Shown here: one piece after another, positions 16,815-26,084 of the stretch
Position numbering within the stretch: the stretch's first letter is position 1
How the letters are laid out: each line of letters opens with the position of its first letter
NCBI GenBank assembly: GCA_964574875.1
Contig: CAZNOX010000005.1
Location: forward strand, 24,719-88,718
DNA: 64,000 nt
Direction: 5' to 3'
DNA from: DSCS01 sp035391585
GTDB taxonomy: Bacteria > Macinerneyibacteriota > Macinerneyibacteria > Macinerneyibacteriales > DSCS01
Notes under the pieces: generated by a model
What the model was told of the DNA's origin: nothing
Database searches by the model: none
Seen by the model: the letters and a program-made list of their open reading frames with translations, nothing else
Position numbers and translations under genes: made by a program

Positions 16815-16843
16815 TTGACATTATCATAGTGGGGTGATAATAT
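16815..16843 (+). promoter_or_regulatory. Promoter of the dcw cluster with A-tract upstream element
   Basis: A perfect TTGACA (16815-16820), 17-base spacer and TAATAT (16838-16843). Upstream A-runs at 16786-16792 and 16795-16803 are spaced about one helical turn apart, as in UP elements or bent DNA. This should be a strong promoter. Confidence 0.75.
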
Positions 16844-16849
16844 ATAGAT

Positions 16850-16874
16850 GTGGAACGAAGTGGGATGAAATGGA
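16850..16874 (+). promoter_or_regulatory. MraZ operator repeats
   Basis: Three direct repeats GTGGA, GTGGG and ATGGA begin at 16850, 16860 and 16870, each separated by exactly 5 bases. A further GTGGG sits at 16829. MraZ of E. coli binds TGGGN repeats with 5-base gaps upstream of its own gene, so this is the expected autoregulatory site, placed between promoter and start codon. Confidence 0.7.
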
Positions 16875-16880
16875 GGGTTT

Positions 16881-17324
16881 ATGTTTATCGGGAGCTATAC
16901 ACATGCCGTTGACGATAAACAGCGCCTGAAGCTACCGTCAAGTTTTCGTCAAAAGATCACAGCCGATACTGTCGTCCTGGCAAAGGGAGACGGTGAAGCC
17001 CGGCATATTACCCTTTATCCCTGGGAAACGTGGCAAGAGTATGTTGGCCCCATCAGAAAAAAAGCATTACACGATTACAAGTACAGACAGTACATGCGGG
17101 TCAAGTTTTCTTCTGCCGCCGAAGTGAAGATCGACAGCCAGGGGAGAGTTTTACTGCCGAAATCTCTATTGGATTTTTCCGGTATCAACAAGGATGTCGA
17201 AATAATCGGAGTCGGTGATTATGTGGAATTGTGGGCTCCGGATCGCTTCGGTAAGGAGGTAGAGGAGGTCGAGGAATTGAGCGGTCAGTTCCTGGATTAT
17301 ATGGCCCGCCGGGAAAGTGATTGA
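16881..17324 (+). CDS. mraZ: Transcriptional regulator MraZ
   Basis: 147 residues, normal length. Two SpoVT/AbrB-like halves are visible: an N-terminal one with FIGSYTHAVDDKQRLKLPSSF and a second with SSAAEVKIDSQGRVLLPKSLL, each holding the DxxGR-like turn of the family (degenerate in the first). MraZ forms rings that bind repeats before its own gene and controls the division cluster. It is first in the cluster, right behind its promoter and boxes. A GGAGGG site lies 4 bases before ATG. Confidence 0.96.
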   Translation: MFIGSYTHAVDDKQRLKLPSSFRQKITADTVVLAKGDGEARHITLYPWETWQEYVGPIRKKALHDYKYRQYMRVKFSSAAEVKIDSQGRVLLPKSLLDFSGINKDVEIIGVGDYVELWAPDRFGKEVEEVEELSGQFLDYMARRESD

Positions 17325-17328
17325 TCTT

Positions 17329-18258
17329 ATGGCCACTTATCACGAACCGGTCCTTCTTCAAGAAGTCCTTGCCGGCCTGAATGTTTTCAAAGACGGCTCC
17401 TATCTGGATCTCACCCTCGGGGGCGGGGGCCATGCCGAAGCCATCCTGAAAAGGCTGGATCCGCAATCAGGAGTCCTGGCCGGAGCAGACCAGGATGACG
17501 AAGCCCTGGAGCACTCTGCGGAGAGGCTTGCCTCTTATCCCTCTTTTCACGCTTTTTACGGTAATTTCGGAGAACCCGCCCTGTGGGAGAAAGTGGAGTC
17601 TCTCTCTCCCTTTGACGGGATCCTTATGGATCTTGGAGTCTCCTCTCATCAGCTTGATGAAGGGAAGCGGGGATTCTCTTTCTCAAAACCGGCTCTCCTT
17701 GATATGCGTATGGACAGAAACAGAGGCGGATCGGCGTGGGAGGCCGTCAACCGTCTGCCGGAAAAGGAGCTGGCTGATATCATCTTTCAATTCGGAGAGG
17801 AGCGCCGTTCCCGGAGGATCGCAAAAGCCATCTGTACGCATCGGCCGGTGGAGACCACCGTGGAGCTGGCGGAGATCATCCGTTCCTGTTTTCCCGCTGC
17901 CGAGCGGAGGGCCATGTCTGTGGATCCCGCAACGCGGACCTTTCAGGGGATCAGGATCTATGTGAACAGGGAGCTTGAGCGCCTGGAGAGCGGATTGAAG
18001 ATGGCTGCAGCCCACTTAAAGCCGGGCGGACGTCTGGCGGTGATCTCCTATCACTCTCTGGAAGACAGGATCGTGAAAAATTTTATCCGGACGGAAAGCA
18101 GAGACTGCCTCTGTCCGAAAAATATCCCTGTCTGCGTCTGCGGACATCACGCTTCTCTGAAAGCTGTCAACAAAAAGATCATCGTTCCGGGTGAACAGGA
18201 GATGGCTGAAAACCCCAGGAGCCGGAGTGCGCGGATGAGGGTGGCGGAGCGGTTATGA
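17329..18258 (+). CDS. rsmH: 16S rRNA (cytosine-1402-N4)-methyltransferase
   Basis: 309 residues. RsmH/MraW begins in the usual way with YHEPVLLQEVLAGL, has the SAM-binding LDLTLGGGGHAEAIL, then the family blocks FDGILMDLGVSSHQLD and RGFSF, and the C-terminal GGRLAVISYHSLEDRIVKNF. It methylates N4 of C1402 in the ribosomal P site. I chose ATG 17329 because family members begin just before the YHxPVLL motif; a GTG at 17317 overlaps mraZ and cannot be excluded. Confidence 0.96.
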   Translation: MATYHEPVLLQEVLAGLNVFKDGSYLDLTLGGGGHAEAILKRLDPQSGVLAGADQDDEALEHSAERLASYPSFHAFYGNFGEPALWEKVESLSPFDGILMDLGVSSHQLDEGKRGFSFSKPALLDMRMDRNRGGSAWEAVNRLPEKELADIIFQFGEERRSRRIAKAICTHRPVETTVELAEIIRSCFPAAERRAMSVDPATRTFQGIRIYVNRELERLESGLKMAAAHLKPGGRLAVISYHSLEDRIVKNFIRTESRDCLCPKNIPVCVCGHHASLKAVNKKIIVPGEQEMAENPRSRSARMRVAERL

Positions 18259-18515
18259 TACGCGCGCGGCGGATATTCATCTTTCTTCTTTTTCTCCTTG
18301 TCTGTGTTTTTCTCCTGGAAGCGGTGATGTATGTGGAAAAGGAGAGGCTGAGGGCTGAGATCTACCGGCTGCGGGAAGATGTCATCGCGTTGAAGCTGAA
18401 AAACAGGGTTCTCAAAGCCGAAATCGAGGAGAGTCTGAGTATGGAGGCCGTTAAAAAATGGGCTCTCCGGAAAGGACTCACCGAAGCATGGAACGGAGAA
18501 GCCCGTGAGTTCTAA
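18255..18515 (+). CDS. ftsL: FtsL-like division protein
   Basis: 86 residues: a short basic N-terminus, one membrane segment (about 7-25) and a coiled coil (about 30-65) with heptads such as RLRAEIYRLREDVIALKLK. Sequence identity in this family is always low, so the call rests on size, topology and the position between rsmH and ftsI. It would scaffold the FtsQLB/FtsWI septal complex. ATGA overlap with rsmH. Confidence 0.8.
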   Translation: MIRARRIFIFLLFLLVCVFLLEAVMYVEKERLRAEIYRLREDVIALKLKNRVLKAEIEESLSMEAVKKWALRKGLTEAWNGEAREF

Positions 18516-20160
18516 AAAGGGAATCAGGTACGGAAAGATCCTCTTTGCCCTGGCCTGTGCCGGCTATCTGGTGATCGCCATCCGCCTCATCAATATTCAG
18601 CTTTTCCGGGACAGCCGGTCTCTCGCGGTGACAGCGGGACGGTACCAGAGGGTCGTGGACAATACCCTGGCCACGGAGCGGCGTTTTCAGCCTCTGAGAG
18701 GGAACATCTATTCAAGAAATGGCAATCTCATGGCGACGACGCTCTACCATTACCGGATCTTTGCAGACGGGTCCCTCATCACTCCTGATGAGAAAAAAAA
18801 GGCCCTGGACCTCCTGGGGGATGTGGCCCAGGGTGATATGAAGAGGATCTCCCGAGAGATCGAGAGGCAGTCGCGTTATATCCCTGTGGCGCGCCGGGTG
18901 GATCCCGGGAGTGAGGAGATCGCCGCCCTGAACAGCTGCAAGGGGGTCTATGTGCGTGAAGATGACGCCGTCCGGTTCTATCCCCTGGAGACACTGGGAG
19001 CCCAGATCCTGGGTTATGTCAACTATGCAGGGCAGTCCACCGGTGCGGAAAAAGCCTTTGACATGCTGCTGGGCGGAGTGGGCGTCACGGATATGAATGC
19101 CCTTCCTTCAGACGGTGCCGATGTCGTCCTCACTGTGGACACCAATATTCAGTATTTTCTGGAAGAGGCCCTCAAATGGGGATACGAGCGGTATTCGCCT
19201 CTCTCTGTCTCCGGGGTGGTCCTGGATCCCGGGACCGGGGAGATCCTGGCCATGGGCAGCTATCCCTCCTTTGACCCCAACCGGTTTTACGATTATGCCG
19301 GAAGTGACAGGGTGATCAACAGGGCCATAGCCCACTCTTTTGAACCGGGATCCAGTTTCAAGATCGTGACATTGGCTGCCTCTCTTCAGGAAGAGACCGC
19401 CGGAGAAAAGAGCATCGTCGACTGCGAAGGAGGCGTCATCAACTACAAAGGGGAGTCCATCAGGGATACCCTGGTCAATAAGCGGCTCACTTTTTCAGAA
19501 GTCTTTCAGAGGTCAAGCAACGTCGGCGTGATCAAGCTTGCCGACAAGCTGGGAAAAGAGAAACTCTATTATTATGCCAAGCTCTTCGGGTTTACCGAGA
19601 AAAAATCCCTGGAACTGCCCAATGAAGCCATGTGCCGGATCAAAGATGTGGCGAACTGGGTCCCTGCGGAACTGGGGACCTTTTCCATCGGGTACGGGAT
19701 GGCTGTGAATCTTCTTCGTCTCACGGCTGCATACGCCGTCCCCGCTAACGGGGGGCTGCTTCCGGAACTTCATATCGTGAGCCGGGTGGACTATCCTGAA
19801 GGGCCGTCCTACCACGTAAAGCCTGTGGTGATCCGCAGGGTCCTGGATAAGAAGACCGCGTCCCGTGTCCGTGATGTCCTCCGTGATGTGGTGGAAAAAG
19901 GGCTCAATGACAAAGCTTCCCCCCGGGGTATCCCTGTGGCGGGAAAGACCGGCACAGCCACAAAATACGACACATCACGGAACCGTTACGATAGGAGCCG
20001 GGTCGTGGGGACATTTATCGGATTTTTCCCCGCTGATGATCCCCGGTATGTCATCGGGATCATGGTGGATGAACCGCGGAACGGCGGATATGCTTCGCAA
20101 TTCGCAGTCCCGGTCTTTAAAAAAGCCGCTGAGGAAGTGGCGCGCTACGGAGGCCTATGA
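18505..20160 (+). CDS. ftsI: Division-specific peptidoglycan transpeptidase (PBP3)
   Basis: 551 residues. A membrane anchor near 10-30, then a PBP dimerisation region (FQPLRGNIYSRNG) and a transpeptidase domain. The active-site motifs are S283-x-x-K286 in EPGSSFKI, S337-S-N339, and KTGT in AGKTGTATK. There is no PASTA domain, unlike many Gram-positive homologues. It crosslinks septal peptidoglycan with FtsW. The start is GTG 18505, with GGAGAAG close upstream, inside the end of ftsL. Confidence 0.95.
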   Translation: MSSKKGIRYGKILFALACAGYLVIAIRLINIQLFRDSRSLAVTAGRYQRVVDNTLATERRFQPLRGNIYSRNGNLMATTLYHYRIFADGSLITPDEKKKALDLLGDVAQGDMKRISREIERQSRYIPVARRVDPGSEEIAALNSCKGVYVREDDAVRFYPLETLGAQILGYVNYAGQSTGAEKAFDMLLGGVGVTDMNALPSDGADVVLTVDTNIQYFLEEALKWGYERYSPLSVSGVVLDPGTGEILAMGSYPSFDPNRFYDYAGSDRVINRAIAHSFEPGSSFKIVTLAASLQEETAGEKSIVDCEGGVINYKGESIRDTLVNKRLTFSEVFQRSSNVGVIKLADKLGKEKLYYYAKLFGFTEKKSLELPNEAMCRIKDVANWVPAELGTFSIGYGMAVNLLRLTAAYAVPANGGLLPELHIVSRVDYPEGPSYHVKPVVIRRVLDKKTASRVRDVLRDVVEKGLNDKASPRGIPVAGKTGTATKYDTSRNRYDRSRVVGTFIGFFPADDPRYVIGIMVDEPRNGGYASQFAVPVFKKAAEEVARYGGL

Positions 20161-21503
20161 CCACACGTCTCATTGACTACTCCATGATCTACCACATCGA
20201 CCGTATCGGCCGCTGGGATGCCTATCCTTCCTTTCACGGAGCTGTCCTTGACTCCAGGAAAGTCTTTCCGGGCGCTCTTTTTATCGCCCGAAAAGGAGAC
20301 CATTCGGACGGGAACCGGTTTATCAATGATGCCGCGGCTCAGGGGGCGGCGTTTGTCGTCGCCGAAAACGGAGCCTATGTGGATAAAAAGATCGGTATCC
20401 CTGTGCTCATCACCGATGCCCCGGTGCGTACGCTCCTTGACCTTGTGGCGGCCATACGGGCTCTCACCGCCCATCAGCGCATTGTCGCCGTAACCGGTTC
20501 TTTCGGAAAGACGACCACCAAAGACTTTATCCATGCCGCTCTCCAGCCTGTCTATGAGACAGGGAAGACGCAGGGGAATCTCAATACCGAGTGGGGTGTC
20601 CCCCTGACCTATTTCAATAATTTCGGAAAAGAGGTCGTCGTCGTGGAGCTGGGAATGGACCATTTCGGAGACATCGGGATCCTGGCGCGGGCCCTGAAGC
20701 CTGATATCGGCGTGATCACAGGGATCAGTCCCGTCCATTTGGAATATCTTCATACCATGGACCGTGTCTATGAGGGCAAGGTCCAGCTGTTTGAGATGAT
20801 GGATCACAAAGCTGTCAAGCTCATCTGCGGAGACGATCCTGTGCTGAGAAGGGCAGAGGGGACATTTCAACGCGTGCTCACCTACGGAAAAGGAGACGGG
20901 TGCGACTACAGGATCGGCCATGTGGCCGCAGAAAAGGGGACGGTGGATTTCGATGTGAACGGAGAGCCGTACAGCATCCCGTCATGGTCCATGAACTATG
21001 CAGTCAACGCCGCTGCTGCTGTGGCGGTGGGGCTTGTCATGGGAGCATCCCCGGGCCAGGTCAGGGAGGGGCTGAAGGAGTGCACCATGACTCCGGGCCG
21101 GTTCACCCTCTGGGAAGAGGGCGGGAAGACCATTATCGACGATACATACAATTCATCCCCTGCAACACTGAAAGCCGTTCTTGACGAGGTCTCACAGCGC
21201 TTTGCCCCGCGCAGGAAACTCTTCTGCCTGGGGGACATGCTGGAGCTCGGGCCGGAGAGCCGCAGGTACCACCGGGACGTCCTGGAATTATGCCGCGGAC
21301 TCCCGCTTTCCAGCGCTCTTCTCCTGGGGCCGGAGTTTTACGCCCTGAAAGAAGAGTTTCCGCAGTTTGCGTTTTATCAGGACCGCGGTGAATACAGACA
21401 TCATCTTTCCGAGATCAAAGACGACTTCACCCTTCTGCTTTTCAAGGGCTCCAGGGGGATGCACATGGAGGAGTTTATCACCGCTGTCAGGGAGGAGAAG
21501 TAA
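20157..21503 (+). CDS. murF: UDP-MurNAc-tripeptide D-alanyl-D-alanine ligase
   Basis: 448 residues, Mur ligase family. The N-terminal domain has DSRKVFPGALFIARKGDHSDG, as in MurE/MurF, and the ATP loop is GSFGKTTTKDF. The central block ELGMDHFGDI and the C-terminal DDTYNSSPATLKAVLD with LFCLGDMLELG are typical of MurF. It adds D-Ala-D-Ala to the nucleotide tripeptide in the cytosol. ATGA overlap with ftsI. murE, usually just before murF, is absent here. Confidence 0.95.
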   Translation: MTTRLIDYSMIYHIDRIGRWDAYPSFHGAVLDSRKVFPGALFIARKGDHSDGNRFINDAAAQGAAFVVAENGAYVDKKIGIPVLITDAPVRTLLDLVAAIRALTAHQRIVAVTGSFGKTTTKDFIHAALQPVYETGKTQGNLNTEWGVPLTYFNNFGKEVVVVELGMDHFGDIGILARALKPDIGVITGISPVHLEYLHTMDRVYEGKVQLFEMMDHKAVKLICGDDPVLRRAEGTFQRVLTYGKGDGCDYRIGHVAAEKGTVDFDVNGEPYSIPSWSMNYAVNAAAAVAVGLVMGASPGQVREGLKECTMTPGRFTLWEEGGKTIIDDTYNSSPATLKAVLDEVSQRFAPRRKLFCLGDMLELGPESRRYHRDVLELCRGLPLSSALLLGPEFYALKEEFPQFAFYQDRGEYRHHLSEIKDDFTLLLFKGSRGMHMEEFITAVREEK

Positions 21504-22588
21504 TGCTCTACTATATTTTTGTCCCTCTCATCAAGTATTTCGCCGGATTCAATGTCTTCCGGTACATCACGTTCCGGTCCGCCTATGCCCTCATCACAGC
21601 TCTGGTGATCAGTTTTATCTTCGGGCCTCTCACCATCCGGTTTTTAAAGAAGATCAACTTTTCGCATATCAGGGAGTATGTCCCCGATTCCCACCAGAAA
21701 AAAGCCGGGACGCCCAGTATGGGAGGAGTCCTTATCCTGATCTCCATCGTGATCTCCACCCTCCTGTGGGCTGATATCAAAAACGAATATGTTTTGATCG
21801 CCCTGGCCACGGTCCTCTGGCTCGGGGGGCTGGGTTTTCTGGATGACTACCTGAAGATCACGAAAAAGAACCCCGAAGGGGTCATCGCCCGATACAAACT
21901 GATCATTCAGGGGACTCTCGGACTGGGCGTGGGCGCTCTGCTCTATTTTTTCCCCCAGGATGCCGCCCTGAGAGGGTCCATCGCCGTTCCTTTTATGAAA
22001 GATGTCTTTTGGGACCTGGGGATGTTCTACATCCCCTTTGTCATGCTGGTGATCATGGCCACATCCAATGCCGTGAACCTGACTGACGGTCTGGACGGCC
22101 TGGCCATCGGGAATGTGGGCCTGGCGATCTCAGCCTTTGCCCTTATCGCCTATGTCACCGGGCATATCCAGTTTGCCGACTATCTCAATATTCCCTTTCT
22201 TCCGGGGACAGGGGAGTTGACTGTCTTTGCCATGGCCATCGTGGGAGCGGCTCTGGGGTTTCTCTGGTTCAACTCCTACCCGGCCTCGGTCTTTATGGGA
22301 GATGTGGGGTCTCTGCCCCTGGGAGGAGCCCTGGCCATTATCGCGATCCTTATCAAAAGAGAGATCCTCATCGTGATCGTAGGAGGGGTCTTTGTCATGG
22401 AAGCCCTTTCAGTCCTGCTCCAGGTCGCTTTCTTCAAAACAACAAAGGGAAAACGCCTTTTTTTAAGGGCTCCCATCCATCACCATTTTGAACTGCTGGG
22501 GTGGAGTGAGACAAAAGTGACTGTGCGTTTCTGGATCATGGGGATCATGCTGGCGTTACTGGGATTGAGTACGTTGAAACTGCAATAG
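21503..22588 (+). CDS. mraY: Phospho-N-acetylmuramoyl-pentapeptide transferase
   Basis: 361 residues, about ten membrane segments. Family signatures are present: KKAGTPSMGGV, GFLDDYLKI (the Asp pair of the active site), NAVNLTDGLDGLA and the late APIHHHFELLGWSETKV. It makes lipid I from UDP-MurNAc-pentapeptide and undecaprenyl phosphate. Its ATG shares one base with the TAA of murF. Confidence 0.97.
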   Translation: MLYYIFVPLIKYFAGFNVFRYITFRSAYALITALVISFIFGPLTIRFLKKINFSHIREYVPDSHQKKAGTPSMGGVLILISIVISTLLWADIKNEYVLIALATVLWLGGLGFLDDYLKITKKNPEGVIARYKLIIQGTLGLGVGALLYFFPQDAALRGSIAVPFMKDVFWDLGMFYIPFVMLVIMATSNAVNLTDGLDGLAIGNVGLAISAFALIAYVTGHIQFADYLNIPFLPGTGELTVFAMAIVGAALGFLWFNSYPASVFMGDVGSLPLGGALAIIAILIKREILIVIVGGVFVMEALSVLLQVAFFKTTKGKRLFLRAPIHHHFELLGWSETKVTVRFWIMGIMLALLGLSTLKLQ

Positions 22589-22600
22589 GAGATGATGAGA

Positions 22601-23965
22601 ATGTCCCGTGAAGGTATCCTGATAATCGGATGCGGCATCAGCGGCCTGGCGGCGGCCAGGCTGGCTCTCAGAAAGGGCCGGAAGCCTTATGTGACCGAAA
22701 GGCAGCGGACTCCGGCGCTTGAGAGCCGTCTGCAGGAGCTGGAGAGGCTGGGGATCCCTTACGAGACTGAAAACACAGACCGTTTTTTCCATTGCTGCAG
22801 CCTGGCTGTCCTTTCGCCGGGGATCGACCCCGGGATTCCTTTTGTCAGAAAGGTCAGGGAGAAGATGCCTCTTGTGGGAGAGCTGGAGTTCGCCTTTCAG
22901 TCTCTTTCCCCGGATAAGAGGCTCATCGCAGTCACCGGGACCAACGGGAAATCGACGACTGTGAGCCTGATCAGGCACCTTCTGGAGGGGCAGGGGCATT
23001 CGGCTGCTGCTGTGGGGAATATCGGCCAGGCCTTATCGGATTATACAGACTCCCCTCATACTTTTCTTGTCTGTGAAGTCTCCTCGTACCAGCTGGAGAC
23101 CATCGAGACATTTCAGCCGGAAACGGCTGTGATCACCAATATTACTCCGGACCATCTGGATCGGTACGGCGGTTCGTTCGACACCTATTTTCAGACGAAA
23201 CTCAGGATATGGGAAAACATGGGGAGAGAGAGCCGTCTGGTGATCAACGGCGACGATCCCAGGCTTGAAAAGGCGACGCGCGGCTTTGCCGGGGGACGCT
23301 ATCTTTTTTCCGCGCGGACAAACCTTCGGCAGGGGGCCTTTGTGGACAAAGGCTGTCTCTCTTTCACCGAAGATGGCCATGCATTGGAAAGGATCGCCCC
23401 GGTTAATGAGCTGACCCTGCCGGGAGCTCATAACCTGGAAAATGCCCTGGCTGCAGTAGCGGCTGTCCACCCTGTTGTCACATCCCTCTCCCGCCTGTCA
23501 CAGGACCTCTGCGGCTTTCAGGGGATCGAACACCGCCTTGAGCCGGTCTGTGAGATCAGGGGGGTCCGGTTTGTCAATGATTCCAAAGGGACGAATGTGG
23601 ATTCGACCGAAAAGGCTCTTTCAGCCTTTCCCGGCCGGAAGATCGTTCTGATCCTCGGGGGAGATGATGCCAAAAAAAGCGACTTTTCCCCGCTTCTTCC
23701 TCTGTTGAAAAGAGAATGCCGTTCTGTGGTCCTCCTGGGAGAGACCACGGGGCGTCTCAAAGAGCTCATGGAAAAAGCGAAACTCTCTTACAGGATCGCC
23801 GGCACCATGGGGGATGCCGTTCGCCTGGGTTACGGAGAGGCTCAGAAGGGGGATGTCGTCCTCCTCTCGCCTGCCGCGGCCAGCTTTGACATGTACGCGA
23901 ACTTTGAAGAGCGTGGACGCCATTTTAAAGACGAGGTCCTGGCTCTTGAAAAGGAGACAAAATGA
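22601..23965 (+). CDS. murD: UDP-MurNAc-L-alanine D-glutamate ligase
   Basis: 454 residues. N-terminal nucleotide-binding GCGISGLAAARLAL, ATP loop TGTNGKSTTVSLI, EVSSYQLETIETF and NDSKGTNVDS, all typical of MurD. It adds D-Glu in the cytosol. Three in-frame ATG codons occur (22592, 22595, 22601); the last has AGGAG 9 bases upstream and gives the usual short N-terminus, so I chose it. Confidence 0.95.
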   Translation: MSREGILIIGCGISGLAAARLALRKGRKPYVTERQRTPALESRLQELERLGIPYETENTDRFFHCCSLAVLSPGIDPGIPFVRKVREKMPLVGELEFAFQSLSPDKRLIAVTGTNGKSTTVSLIRHLLEGQGHSAAAVGNIGQALSDYTDSPHTFLVCEVSSYQLETIETFQPETAVITNITPDHLDRYGGSFDTYFQTKLRIWENMGRESRLVINGDDPRLEKATRGFAGGRYLFSARTNLRQGAFVDKGCLSFTEDGHALERIAPVNELTLPGAHNLENALAAVAAVHPVVTSLSRLSQDLCGFQGIEHRLEPVCEIRGVRFVNDSKGTNVDSTEKALSAFPGRKIVLILGGDDAKKSDFSPLLPLLKRECRSVVLLGETTGRLKELMEKAKLSYRIAGTMGDAVRLGYGEAQKGDVVLLSPAAASFDMYANFEERGRHFKDEVLALEKETK

Positions 23966-25077
23966 AAAAGCCGCGCCCCGTGGTCATGGATATGAAGATC
24001 ATTATCCTGGCCTTCTGCGCTTTTTCTGTCCTGGCCATGTGGACAGCCAGTGTCTCCCCGGCCATGCGATATACGGGAGACCCTCTTTTCTACTTTAAAA
24101 GACATCTCCTGGCTGTACTGGCCGGCCTTCTCTTCTATGCCCTGGCGTCACGGGTGGTGCTCAAGCGTCTGCTTCCCGTGGCCCCCTGGCTTCACATCCT
24201 CTCTCTCCTCTTACTCATTGCCGTTTTCCTGCCCCATGTGGGCGTTGAGATAAACGGGGCCCGCCGATGGATCGAACTGGGATTTTTACGGTTCCAGCCT
24301 TCGGAAGGGGCCAAGTTAACGCTGATCCTCTATCTGACCGCTTCGTTCCACAAGGAAGCAGGAGGATACAGGAGGCCCGGACAATCAACCTCGCTGAAAA
24401 AGTATCCGCTGCTCATCACAGCGGCCACAGCACTCCTCATCTTCACGGGGAATGATTTTTCCACATCTGTGCTGGTTCTCGCCCTCTACGGAGTCGTCTT
24501 CTTTGTATCGGGACGGAACCCCAAGGCCATATTGTTCTGGGCCTCCTCAGCTTTCGTGACAGGCCTTCTCATCCTCATGAGGGGAGGAGGCTTCAGAAGC
24601 GGACGTGTGGCATCATGGCTGGAATATCTCTTTCACGGAGGGCCTCCGGCCTACCAGCTGCGTCATTCCATCGCCGCTTTCCAGATGGGAGGCTATTTCG
24701 GCCGCGGCTTCGGTTCGGGAGCTTACAAAAACCTCCTTCCCGAGGCCCATACCGACTTTATCTTTTCAGTCATCGGAGAAGAGATGGGGTTTATCTTCAT
24801 TCTGGGGATCATTGCCCTTTATCTTCTTCTCTTTTACAAGTTCATCCGTCTATCGGAAGAGTCCAAATATGATTATGAGCGCTACTTCCTTCTGATGACA
24901 GGGTCTCTCTTCGCATTCCAGTCCGTGATCAATATGGGGGTGACCGTGGGCCTCTTCCCGGTCACAGGGATGACGCTGCCTCTTATCAGCTACGGAAGGA
25001 CCTCTTTTCTTGTCTTCATGACACTGCTGGGACTGGCCAGGAGTATTGAAAAAGATATTGCCAGGAGGATGTCATGA
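23962..25077 (+). CDS. ftsW: FtsW/SEDS-family peptidoglycan polymerase
   Basis: 371 residues, about nine to ten membrane segments. SEDS motifs are present: NGARRWIELGFLRFQPSEGAK, DFIFSVIGEEMGF and GLFPVTGMTLPLISYGRTS. It polymerises lipid II at the septum, paired with FtsI. ATGA overlaps link it to murD before and murG after. FtsW rather than RodA is chosen on account of the dcw position. Confidence 0.95.
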   Translation: MKKPRPVVMDMKIIILAFCAFSVLAMWTASVSPAMRYTGDPLFYFKRHLLAVLAGLLFYALASRVVLKRLLPVAPWLHILSLLLLIAVFLPHVGVEINGARRWIELGFLRFQPSEGAKLTLILYLTASFHKEAGGYRRPGQSTSLKKYPLLITAATALLIFTGNDFSTSVLVLALYGVVFFVSGRNPKAILFWASSAFVTGLLILMRGGGFRSGRVASWLEYLFHGGPPAYQLRHSIAAFQMGGYFGRGFGSGAYKNLLPEAHTDFIFSVIGEEMGFIFILGIIALYLLLFYKFIRLSEESKYDYERYFLLMTGSLFAFQSVINMGVTVGLFPVTGMTLPLISYGRTSFLVFMTLLGLARSIEKDIARRMS

Positions 25078-26084
25078 ACGTGCTCATGGCAGCCGGAGGG
25101 ACCGGAGGGCACATCTATCCTGCTTTGGCGCTTGGCCGGTTTCTGGCAGACAGCGGCCATCGGGTCCGGTTTGCAGGGACCTGTCACCGCATGGAACAGG
25201 CTCTTTTTGAACGTGAGGGTGTCGCCTACCGCGGATTCGGAATCTACCGGATGGGGGAGGATATGATCCGGTTTCTGAAAAATCCCGTGACTCTTCTCTC
25301 CATCAGCGCCTGGATCCGCAGAGAAGCTTTCGATTGTGTGATCTGTGCCGGGGGTTATGTGAGTTTCTATTTCGGAATGGCTGCGGCTTTCCAGCGAAAA
25401 CCCCTGTATCTGCTGGAGCAGAATGTCATCCCCGGACGGGTCACGCGTTTTATGGCGCCTCTGGCGAAAAGGGTCTTTGTCTCGTTCCCCGAAAGCCTCT
25501 CTTTCTTCGCCTCTGAAAAGGCGCTGTGGACAGGGAATCCCGTCCGGAGGGCTCTCCTGGAGACTGTTCCCCGGGGGAACAGCCTGGCTGTCCTGGGAGG
25601 AAGCCTGGGGTCCAGAAGAGTGAATGAAGCCCTGATCCGCCTGGAGCAGTCGGGATTTTTGAAAAGATTGGGCTGTCCCGTTCTGTGGATCACCGGAGAG
25701 CGTGACTTCGGGATAGTCTCGACGGCTGTGAAGGAACGCCCCGGACTCCGTATTTTCGCCTACTGCCACAATATGGAAGAGATCTTTGCCGAGACGGCTC
25801 TCGCTGTTTCACGCGCCGGGGCCACGGCCCTGGCGGAGCTGGACGTCCTTGGGATCCCGGGGATCCTTGTCCCTTATCCCTATGCTAAAGATGACCACCA
25901 GAAAGCCAACGCCCGGGCCATGGAAAAGAGGGGCGGGTATCTCATGGTGGAGGAGGGAGACGGCTTCGAAAAGCGCCTGGAAGAGGCGATACTCTCCATG
26001 CATAAGGCCAAAAAAACAGGGGGCGGAGAACCCCGAAAGAAGACAAAGAGTGCAGTCGAACTCATTGCGGAGGCGATATCATGA
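25074..26084 (+). CDS. murG: Lipid II synthase, GT28 N-acetylglucosaminyltransferase
   Basis: 336 residues, GT28 two-domain fold. N-terminal AAGGTGGHIYPALAL, then CAGGYVSFYFGMAA and LLEQNVIPGRVTRFMA, then SRAGATALAELDVLGIPGIL with PYPYAKDDHQKANA for UDP-GlcNAc binding. Adds GlcNAc to lipid I on the inner face of the membrane. It is slightly shorter than usual (350-360). ATGA junctions on both sides. Confidence 0.96.
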   Translation: MNVLMAAGGTGGHIYPALALGRFLADSGHRVRFAGTCHRMEQALFEREGVAYRGFGIYRMGEDMIRFLKNPVTLLSISAWIRREAFDCVICAGGYVSFYFGMAAAFQRKPLYLLEQNVIPGRVTRFMAPLAKRVFVSFPESLSFFASEKALWTGNPVRRALLETVPRGNSLAVLGGSLGSRRVNEALIRLEQSGFLKRLGCPVLWITGERDFGIVSTAVKERPGLRIFAYCHNMEEIFAETALAVSRAGATALAELDVLGIPGILVPYPYAKDDHQKANARAMEKRGGYLMVEEGDGFEKRLEEAILSMHKAKKTGGGEPRKKTKSAVELIAEAIS

